Assembly (NCBI GenBank): GCA_014859215.1 | Contig: JACUUS010000037.1 | Coordinates: forward strand, 1-15,555 | Length of the DNA: 15,555 nucleotides | Reading direction: 5' to 3' | Source of the DNA: Dehalococcoidia bacterium | GTDB taxonomy: Bacteria; Chloroflexota; Dehalococcoidia; SZUA-161 | Shown: piece after piece, positions 1 to 4,846 of the stretch | Numbering within the stretch: position 1 is the first letter of the stretch | How the letters are laid out: each line of letters opens with the position of its first letter | The notes under the pieces: model-generated | What the model saw: only the letters and a program-made list of their open reading frames with translations | The model's database searches: none | Told to the model about the DNA's origin: nothing | Program-made: the position numbers and the translations under genes

Positions 1-68
1 CTGACATTTTCCCTGATCAGTTAACTACTGACAAAATCGTAGACCATTAACAAACTGCTGCCTCGAAC

Positions 69-97
69 TTGACAGGCGGCATGAAGTGAGTCAGAAT
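69..97 (+). promoter_or_regulatory. Promoter for the bS22-holB-ricT unit
   Basis: A perfect -35 box TTGACA (69-74) is followed after 17 bp by CAGAAT (92-97), which matches TATAAT at four of six positions. A start near 104 would leave a leader of about 125 nt before the first gene. This is the only convincing sigma70-type promoter seen upstream of the bS22 gene. The same 17-bp spacing occurs in the other promoters of the window. Confidence 0.6.
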
Positions 98-103
98 ATT
101 ACT

Positions 104-228
104 TTGCGAGTGCCAACCTGTCCCTGCTCTTTTCCGCAAGCGCGCTCCTCCTGCCGGCTTGATTCTCGCTGGATGCGGTAGGGCATTTTGTTATCAGAGA
201 GCAGGAGCTGTAAGATAGAGGTAAGAAT
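104..228 (+). promoter_or_regulatory. Structured 5' leader upstream of the bS22 gene
   Basis: The stretch can fold into a nested structure. CCTGCTCTTT (123-132) pairs with 196-205 in a 10-bp outer stem that includes one G-U pair. Inside it CCGCA (134-138) pairs with TGCGG (174-178), and AGCG (139-142) pairs with CGCT (167-170). The outer stem closes 11 nt before the ribosome-binding sequence AGAGG (217-221), which stays free. No known leader family was recognised. A role in ribosomal-protein autoregulation is only inference. Confidence 0.35.
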
Positions 229-321
229 ATGAGCTCTGTCGTCAAAAAGCGGCGGAAGAAGATGCGAAAGCACAAACACCGCAAGCTGCTGAAAAAGACG
301 AGATGGCAACGAAAGCACTAG
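229..321 (+). CDS. Small basic ribosomal protein, bS22 / AURKAIP1-Cox24 type
   Basis: This is a 30-residue ORF with ATG at 229, preceded by AGAGG (217-221) at a spacing of 7 nt. The protein begins MSSVVKKRRKKMRKHKHRKL and then continues to a KKTRWQRK-like end. Sixteen of the 30 residues are Lys or Arg and three are His. This agrees with the AURKAIP1/Cox24 domain family: tiny bacterial proteins of about 30-35 residues with a SVxKKRRKxMxKxKxRKxLKxTR pattern, known as bS22 in mycobacterial ribosomes and related to the mitochondrial small-subunit protein mS38. The expected role is binding rRNA in the 30S subunit. It lies 36 nt before holB and probably shares its transcript. Its size makes it easy to miss in automated annotation. 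The family call rests on pattern recognition, but the fit is very close. Confidence 0.82.
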   Translation: MSSVVKKRRKKMRKHKHRKLLKKTRWQRKH

Positions 322-331
322 ACGCTTAGCC

Positions 332-345
332 GGCCTGATCAGGCC
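332..345. repeat. 14-bp perfect palindrome before holB
   Basis: The sequence GGCCTGATCAGGCC is its own reverse complement. As RNA it could form a 5-bp stem with a GATC loop. It lies between the bS22 stop codon (319-321) and the holB start (358). There is no T-tract after it, so it is not a terminator. It might be a weak hairpin near the holB translation start, a protein site, or chance. Confidence 0.4.
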
Positions 346-357
346 TTGAGACTTGAA

Positions 358-1389
358 ATGTGGAAATTTGTCGGTCAGCCTAGGGCTGTGGAGCTTCTCA
401 CGCACAGTCTCGACTACGATCGTCTCTCTCATGCTTATCTCTTCACCGGTCCGCCCCACGTGGGAAAGATGACCCTGGCGCTCAAGCTCGCCCAGGCCCT
501 CAACTGCGAAACAGGCAGGCAGCCATGCGGCGAATGCAGGTCCTGCAAGCATATCGCGGCGGGCAGCCATCCCGATGTGCGTATAATCGCGCGTACGGCA
601 GAGCCGGGAGCCGGTGAGGCCGACCTCAAGAAAGAGATCAAGATCGCGCAGATAAGGGAGTTGCAGCAGACAGCATCCCTGGAGCCTTATGAGGGAAGGT
701 ATCGCGTATTCATCATAAATGGGGCCGAACACCTCAATGAAGAGTCCGCAAACTGCCTGCTCAAGACACTGGAAGAGCCTCCACAGAGAGTTTTGATCAT
801 CCTGGTCACGACAAATGAGCGTATGCTGCTGCCCACCGTCGTGTCCCGATGCCAGAGAATGGAGCTTTTCCCCCTCTCCAGCGGGGAAATAGAACAGGAG
901 TTGGTCGCCAACCGGGGTGTGCCAGTCGAGAAAGCCGAGCTGCTGAGCAAGCTCTGCCGAGGCGGCATCGGCTGGGCCGTTACGGCTGCGCTTGATGATA
1001 AGGTGCTTGAGGAACACCGCCAGAGGTTGACCCAGCTGAGGGACCTGAACGAGGCTGCGTTCGAGCACCGCTTCGAATACGCGGCAAGACTGGCGGCGCA
1101 GTTCCCGAAGAACCGCGCCGTTGTGGAGGACACGCTCAGGCTGTGGATGGACTGGTGGCGGGACCTCCTGCTGGTGAAGGCGGGTTGTCCGGAATCCGTC
1201 GTCAACACCGACGAGGCAGATGAGTTGCGCAGGCAGGCGGATGCCTATACCCTGGCCCAGATCAGGGACTTCATCGGGTCCATCCAGGCCTCCCTGAAGC
1301 AGCTGGAACAGAACGCAAATCCACGGCTGGCGCTCGAAGTCCTGATGCTGAATGTCCCGCCGGCCGGGCAAGAGCGAGTTTGTATTTGA
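358..1389 (+). CDS. holB: DNA polymerase III clamp-loader subunit delta'
   Basis: This 343-residue protein is the delta' subunit of the clamp loader, which places the beta sliding clamp on primed DNA. It starts MWKFVGQPRAVELL, the usual N-terminus for delta' and DnaX-like proteins. The P-loop is GPPHVGKMT (31-39). Four cysteines (50, 57, 60, 63) form the zinc module typical of delta' and tau/gamma. The segment around 121-141 (AEHLNEESANCLLKTLEEPP) is the Walker B/sensor region, with the usual Asp replaced by Gly in NGAEHL. The SRC arginine-finger motif is at 163-165. A TTG at 346 would add four residues, but ATG 358 gives the canonical start. The preceding Shine-Dalgarno is weak. The 15-nt gap to ricT and the holB-yaaT order, known from Firmicutes, support an operon. 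Confidence 0.93.
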   Translation: MWKFVGQPRAVELLTHSLDYDRLSHAYLFTGPPHVGKMTLALKLAQALNCETGRQPCGECRSCKHIAAGSHPDVRIIARTAEPGAGEADLKKEIKIAQIRELQQTASLEPYEGRYRVFIINGAEHLNEESANCLLKTLEEPPQRVLIILVTTNERMLLPTVVSRCQRMELFPLSSGEIEQELVANRGVPVEKAELLSKLCRGGIGWAVTAALDDKVLEEHRQRLTQLRDLNEAAFEHRFEYAARLAAQFPKNRAVVEDTLRLWMDWWRDLLLVKAGCPESVVNTDEADELRRQADAYTLAQIRDFIGSIQASLKQLEQNANPRLALEVLMLNVPPAGQERVCI

Positions 1390-1404
1390 ACCAGGTTGAT
1401 TGAT

Positions 1405-2232
1405 ATGGCAAGAGTAGCAGGAATACGTTTCAAGAAAGCCGGGCAGGTGTACCTGTTCGATGCTGGCGAGATCGAGCTCCAAACGGGAGACAACGTCATA
1501 GTCGAGACAGCCCGCGGCACGGCGATTGGCGACGTGGTCATCCCGCCTGCGGAGAGAGAGCAAAGCGAATCGGACGGGCCCTTGAAGCCCGTGCTGCGCC
1601 TCGCCCAGCCGGAAGATCTTCAGCGGGCGGCAGAGCTGAAAGAGAAGGAATCGAAAGCAGTCGTCAAGGCAAGGGAGCTGGTAACAAGGTACCAGGTCCC
1701 GATGACGCTGCTGGCCGCTGAATCCAACCTCGACGGCACCCATCTCACGATCTATTTCAAGTCCGAAAAGCGTGTTGATTTCCGCAGCCTTCTGCGGGAA
1801 CTATCCGCCACCCTGAAAACGCGGGTGGAGCTCCGCCAGGTGGGGGCTCGCGACGCTGCCAAGCTGGTGGGCGGCATGGGCAGGTGCGGCTTCAATCTGT
1901 GCTGCGCCAGCCACCTGTGCAAATTCGAGACCATATCGATGAGAATGGCCAGGGAACAGGACCTTCCCCTGAACCCGGCCAACATCTCGGGGGTGTGCGG
2001 CCGCCTGCTCTGCTGTCTTGCGTACGAGAATGAGCAGTACCGGGCTATGAAACAGAAGCTCCCCATGCCAGGCAGAAATGTCGTGACCGAGGTGGGAGAC
2101 GCGAAGATCGTGGGCTGCAACCCGCTCAAGGAAACGGTTATCGTGAAGCTGGAGAGCGAGGCCACCCTTGAGATGCCCGTCACCGAAATAGAGGAGTCCA
2201 GGGGAGATAGCGGCCCGTCCGGCTCACAGTAA
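1405..2232 (+). CDS. ricT: PSP1-domain protein of the RicT/YaaT family
   Basis: This 275-residue protein has the conserved RicT core: GGMGRCGFNLCCASHLC (157-172) followed by NISGVCGRLLCCLAYE (193-208). That gives seven clustered cysteines (161, 166, 167, 172, 198, 203, 204). In Bacillus subtilis, RicT works with RicA and RicF in an iron-sulfur complex that promotes RNase Y-dependent mRNA processing and affects competence, sporulation and biofilm formation. The function here is taken from the family; no ricA or ricF is in the window. ATG 1405, preceded by CCAGG (1391-1395), is preferred over TTG 1396 because MARVAGIRFKKAGQVY matches family starts. It is cotranscribed with holB by inference. 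The Ser/Gly-rich last 12 residues appear disordered. The stop is immediately followed by the promoter of the next unit. Confidence 0.92.
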   Translation: MARVAGIRFKKAGQVYLFDAGEIELQTGDNVIVETARGTAIGDVVIPPAEREQSESDGPLKPVLRLAQPEDLQRAAELKEKESKAVVKARELVTRYQVPMTLLAAESNLDGTHLTIYFKSEKRVDFRSLLRELSATLKTRVELRQVGARDAAKLVGGMGRCGFNLCCASHLCKFETISMRMAREQDLPLNPANISGVCGRLLCCLAYENEQYRAMKQKLPMPGRNVVTEVGDAKIVGCNPLKETVIVKLESEATLEMPVTEIEESRGDSGPSGSQ

Positions 2233-2234
2233 TA

Positions 2235-2263
2235 TTGCATTCTCGATCAGGGTATGCTATGCT
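2235..2263 (+). promoter_or_regulatory. Promoter of the speD leader (extended -10)
   Basis: TTGCAT (2235-2240) is followed after 17 bp by TATGCT (2258-2263), with TG at 2255-2256 giving an extended -10 (TGC-TATGCT). The -35 box is imperfect, but the extended -10 is the same TGN-TATGCT seen upstream of rpoB. The expected start near 2270 coincides with the first hairpin of the leader. The promoter begins two bases after the ricT stop codon. Confidence 0.5.
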
Positions 2264-2269
2264 TCGATT

Positions 2270-2543
2270 ACCAGTCTGCTCAGGCTGGTGAAAGGGGTGA
2301 TGTGGATTCCACACTATGGAAACTGACTTATTGCCTTCAAGTCCGAAGATCCAATTGAGGATCCAAATCACCGCGCACAGGTGGTCTCAGAACCAGATGC
2401 GTCTGGCAGTCAAGACCAGGAAATTCCTGGCAGCAGCGAGGCATTAGCCCTCGCTGAGCCCGGAAGAGTACAAAGAATAAATTGGCCACCGCGAAGCGGG
2501 GTCAATTTTTTTTGTGCAATCAAACTCAAAGGGGGTGGGAACA
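2270..2543 (+). promoter_or_regulatory. Structured leader RNA before speD, candidate attenuator
   Basis: No protein gene is supported in 2233-2543. The transcript can form a series of hairpins: ACCAGTCT/AGGCTGGT (2270-2277 with 2282-2289, loop GCTC), TGTGG/CCACA with an ATT loop near 2311-2323, ATCACC/GGTGGT (2367-2372 with 2380-2385), CCAGA/TCTGG (2393-2406, loop TGCG), CCAGG/CCTGG (2416-2430), CAGCGAGG/CCTCGCTG (2434-2456), and the terminator at 2479-2513. The remaining bases carry the speD ribosome-binding sequence GGGGGTGG (2531-2538). No known riboswitch, SRP RNA, tmRNA, RNase P or 6S consensus was recognised. Because the terminator lies between the leader promoter and speD, and no other promoter is visible, a regulatory leader is inferred. 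A separate small RNA ending at 2513 is the alternative. Confidence 0.5.
2479..2513 (+). terminator. Intrinsic terminator 30 nt upstream of speD
   Basis: The left arm AAATTGGCCACCGC (2479-2492) pairs with GCGGGGTCAATTT (2496-2508) through 13 base pairs, with one bulged A (2488) and one G-U pair, and a GAA loop. A run of eight Ts (2506-2513) follows or overlaps its 3' edge. This is a textbook Rho-independent terminator. It would also stop holB-ricT read-through. Only 30 nt separate the T-run from the speD ATG, which leaves almost no room for a further promoter. Confidence 0.85.
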
Positions 2544-2942
2544 ATGCACCTGATTATCGATGGCTACAGGGGTAACGTAGAGATCATGCAAGACGTTGAT
2601 TTCATTTATCAACTTCTTGACTCGTACCCGTCGCAGATCGGGATGACTAGAATCTCTCCTCCGAAGGTCTCGAAGTATATCGGGGCCAAGCCTGAAGACT
2701 GGGGGGTCTCGGGTTTCGTCTTAATAGCGGAGAGCCATATCAGCATTCATACATTCCCTGAACGAGCCTACATAAACATAGATATCTTTTCCTGCAAGGA
2801 GTTTGACGCTGAAGTGGTCATAAAGGACCTCCAGCACCAGTTCGGCCTGGCCGAAGTCAGAAGCTATATTCTGAACCGGGGCCTGGAGTACTATAATAAC
2901 CAGGAGCCTTCCCTGGTCTCGGAGTTCTCCGAGAACTGGTGA
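2544..2942 (+). CDS. speD: S-adenosylmethionine decarboxylase, prokaryotic proenzyme
   Basis: This 132-residue protein is a small, self-processing, pyruvoyl-dependent AdoMet decarboxylase. It makes decarboxylated AdoMet, the aminopropyl donor for spermidine and related polyamines. The processing site is in AESHISIHTFPE: cleavage is expected between Glu63 and Ser64, with Ser64 becoming the pyruvoyl group. His69 and Cys84 (IFSCKEF) correspond to the catalytic His and Cys of bacterial class 1b enzymes such as that of Thermotoga. The length is normal for this class. ATG 2544 follows a strong GGGGGTGG sequence (2531-2538) at 5 nt. A start at 2514 would place the N-terminus on the terminator edge and is rejected. 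speB follows after 19 nt, so the two form an operon. Expression probably depends on read-through of the terminator upstream. Confidence 0.95.
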   Translation: MHLIIDGYRGNVEIMQDVDFIYQLLDSYPSQIGMTRISPPKVSKYIGAKPEDWGVSGFVLIAESHISIHTFPERAYINIDIFSCKEFDAEVVIKDLQHQFGLAEVRSYILNRGLEYYNNQEPSLVSEFSENW

Positions 2943-2961
2943 CTCGACCGGGGGGAGCCAG

Positions 2962-3840
2962 GTGAACCGAAAATATTTCAATCCGCCGCGCACTTTCGCC
3001 GGCATCAGCCAGGATGCCGCTACAGCCTTTGCCTCTTCCAGGGTTGTGATTCTCCCCATACCTTACGACGCCACAGTCGAATTCCGCGTCGGTGCCAGGG
3101 AAGGTCCCCGCGCGATAATCGATGCTTCCCAGTACCTGGAATTGTACGATCTGGAACTCAACCGGGATATAAGCGAGGTGGGTATCTTCACCTGCCCTGA
3201 GCTCCGGCCCCTCATGAGCGGTCCCGAGGCAATGGTGGAGAGAGTACATGCAGCAGCAAGGGACCTGCTTGAAGAGGACAAATTCGTCGTAATGCTGGGA
3301 GGGGAGCACACCCTCAGCGTGGGCATGGTGAGGGCATGCAAGGAGAGATTCCGGAATATGTCCGTGCTGAGCCTCGACGCGCATGCCGACCTGCGTGACG
3401 AGTACCAGGGAACGGGGTACAGCCACGCGTGCACCGTGCGGCGCATCGGAGAGCTGTGCCCGGTCGTTCAAGCCGGCGTAAGAAGCATGAGCCAGGAAGA
3501 GCATGCTCTGATAAAAGAGCGCGGGATGCCCGTGTTCCAGGCCGGCCCTGCCACAGGGCCCGCCCTTGCAGACGCCGTGACGGAAGCCCTTACCGAAGAG
3601 GTGTACATCTCCGTAGACCTGGACGTATTCGATCCGGCCGTCATGCCGGCTGTGGGCACCCCCGAACCGGGCGGGTTCAACTGGCACCAGGTGCTCGACA
3701 TGCTCTGCGAGGTTTGCCGTCACAAGCGCATCGCGGGTTTTGACGTGGTGGAGCTGGCGCCTTCTGAAGGACCCGGCTCATGCGCATACCTGGCGGCTAA
3801 GCTGGTCTACAGGCTAATCGGCTACTGCCTCCCGCGATAA
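2962..3840 (+). CDS. speB: Agmatinase-family ureohydrolase (agmatinase or aminopropylagmatinase)
   Basis: This 292-residue member of the arginase/agmatinase superfamily hydrolyses a guanidino group to release urea. The dinuclear manganese ligands are visible: His116 in GGEHTLS, Asp139, His141 and Asp143 in SLDAHADLRD, and Asp219 and Asp221 in ISVDLDVFDP. The N-terminal PYDATVEFRVGAREGPRAI segment is agmatinase-like. The product would be putrescine from agmatine or, as in Thermus, spermidine from N1-aminopropylagmatine. Pairing with speD makes the second route plausible, but the sequence does not decide between them. GTG 2962 is chosen because GGGGGAG (2951-2957) lies 4 nt before it and the N-terminus then matches the family. 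No speE is present in the window. No terminator follows, so read-through into the next gene is possible. Confidence 0.9.
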   Translation: MNRKYFNPPRTFAGISQDAATAFASSRVVILPIPYDATVEFRVGAREGPRAIIDASQYLELYDLELNRDISEVGIFTCPELRPLMSGPEAMVERVHAAARDLLEEDKFVVMLGGEHTLSVGMVRACKERFRNMSVLSLDAHADLRDEYQGTGYSHACTVRRIGELCPVVQAGVRSMSQEEHALIKERGMPVFQAGPATGPALADAVTEALTEEVYISVDLDVFDPAVMPAVGTPEPGGFNWHQVLDMLCEVCRHKRIAGFDVVELAPSEGPGSCAYLAAKLVYRLIGYCLPR

Positions 3841-3972
3841 ACCTCCATATCAGGTCTCGCCGCGGCCCGGACTATCTCTTTATGTTAAATGCCACTAAAG
3901 TACTATTGTGCACATTGCGGTACTGAATTAGTTTCTTGATAGGAAAAGAAAGGATTGCTCCCCGAGCATGCT

Positions 3973-4515
3973 ATGGAAAAGGACAAGGCTCGAATCCTGG
4001 TTGTGGATGATGAGCAGTCAATCAGAGAGATAATCACGCGCAAGCTTCGCTCGGAAGGGTACTCGTGTGTGGCAGCCACTGACGGCAAGGACGCGCTCTG
4101 GAAGGCGTTCATGCGCGATTTCGATGTGGTATTGATGGATGTCAAGATGCCGGGCCTTTCGGGCATGCAGGTGCTGCCCAAGATGGTGACCGACCACCCT
4201 GATACCTGCGTAGTAATGATCACCGCTGTGTGCGATGTCGACACAGCAGTGGAAGCGATGAAAGCGGGGGCTTACGACTACCTCACCAAACCTTTCAACC
4301 TGGATGAGCTCGTCCTCAAGGTGGACAAGGCCCTCGAGAAGAGGAAGCTTGTGCGGGAACACAGGGAATACCAGCTCCGCCTGGAGCAGAAGCTGAAAGA
4401 GAAGACCAACCAGGTCGGGCAGCGTTATGAACGGGTCGCGAAAGCCACCGACCGTGAGCATGCTGCGCTGGCGCGCATCGAGTCGGGAAAGCCGGGCGAG
4501 AGAAAAGAGAGTTAG
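3973..4515 (+). CDS. Receiver-domain response regulator without output domain
   Basis: This 180-residue protein consists of one receiver domain (about 5-122) and a charged, probably helical or coiled-coil tail (about 123-180). Acidic-pocket residues Asp12 and Asp13 (VVDDE), the phosphoacceptor Asp56 (VLMDVKMPG), Thr84 (MITAV) and Lys106 (YLTKPF) are all present, so phosphotransfer should be possible. The sequence style resembles NtrC-type receivers, but there is no ATPase, HTH, GGDEF or other known output domain. It may act through protein contacts via the tail. No histidine kinase is in the window. ATG 3973 gives a normal N-terminus (MEKDKARILVVDDE). TTG 3955, which has an AGGA-rich upstream, would add six residues and cannot be excluded. 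The 3841-3972 gap contains no clear terminator or strong promoter. Confidence 0.85.
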   Translation: MEKDKARILVVDDEQSIREIITRKLRSEGYSCVAATDGKDALWKAFMRDFDVVLMDVKMPGLSGMQVLPKMVTDHPDTCVVMITAVCDVDTAVEAMKAGAYDYLTKPFNLDELVLKVDKALEKRKLVREHREYQLRLEQKLKEKTNQVGQRYERVAKATDREHAALARIESGKPGERKES

Positions 4516-4713
4516 CTCGGAGGACCAGGTCCCTCAAGTCCGCCCGGTACAGGCTTGAGCGGGAACTCGGCCGGCTTTTCACACTGCTTGGAGAGGACCA
4601 GCACCACTACACATAAAAGCCTGTAATGCCACGGACATGGTTAAGACGGGGACGAAGCTGGAAGCGGGCCCGAAAATTGGCGGAAAAAGGCATGCAGAAA
4701 CATCCTATTCCTA
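4516..4713 (+). other. Non-coding interval before the rpoB promoter
   Basis: This is the first part of a 331-bp gap between the receiver gene and rpoB. No ORF with a credible ribosome-binding site, no tRNA and no T-tailed terminator is seen. Only weak inverted repeats occur, for example CTCAAG with CTTGAG around 4532-4558. The tandem CCTATT repeat at about 4704-4715 leads into the promoter. Confidence 0.5.
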
Positions 4714-4742
4714 TTGACAAGTTGCAGTAGGAATGGTATGCT
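4714..4742 (+). promoter_or_regulatory. Main promoter of rpoB-rpoC
   Basis: A perfect TTGACA (4714-4719) is spaced 17 bp from TATGCT (4737-4742), with TG at 4734-4735 making an extended -10. Transcription should start near 4749, leaving a leader of about 98 nt. No strong fold was found in the leader. This is the strongest promoter in the window by inspection, as expected for RNA polymerase genes. Confidence 0.8.
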
Positions 4743-4846
4743 TTTTATTTGCGGGATGAAACCTTCCTTTCCCAGATTACATTAAACTCCGAAATTGCTA
4801 CTACACTTTTCCCTATTCTAAGTCCCTTTCTGAGAGGTGTCAAACT

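Noticed and set aside
1..50. 3' end of an upstream gene
   Set aside because: Two frames close with stops at 24 and 50, but the residues are too few to recognise a family or to choose a frame.
91..1743. Long open frame on the minus strand (about 550 codons)
   Set aside because: It lies antisense to the bS22 gene, holB and part of ricT, and its product resembles no known family. It is explained by codon bias of the + strand genes.
2479..2508. Resemblance of TTGGCCACCGCG to the T-box motif TGGNACCGCG
   Set aside because: The sequence has one extra base in the critical bulge, no specifier-loop or other T-box landmarks were found upstream, and speD is not a usual T-box target.
2270..2513. SRP RNA, 6S RNA, tmRNA or RNase P RNA
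   Set aside because: The hairpins superficially suggest a housekeeping RNA, but the conserved sequence cores of these RNAs were not found and the 5' and 3' ends do not pair.
2381..2575. 64-codon open frame on the + strand before speD
   Set aside because: It runs through the hairpin series and the terminator T-run, overlaps the speD start, and has no credible ribosome-binding site.
3906..3934. Promoter for the receiver gene (TTGTGC, 17 bp, TAGTTT)
   Set aside because: The match to consensus is too weak, with the -10 matching at only three positions. Read-through from speB is equally likely.
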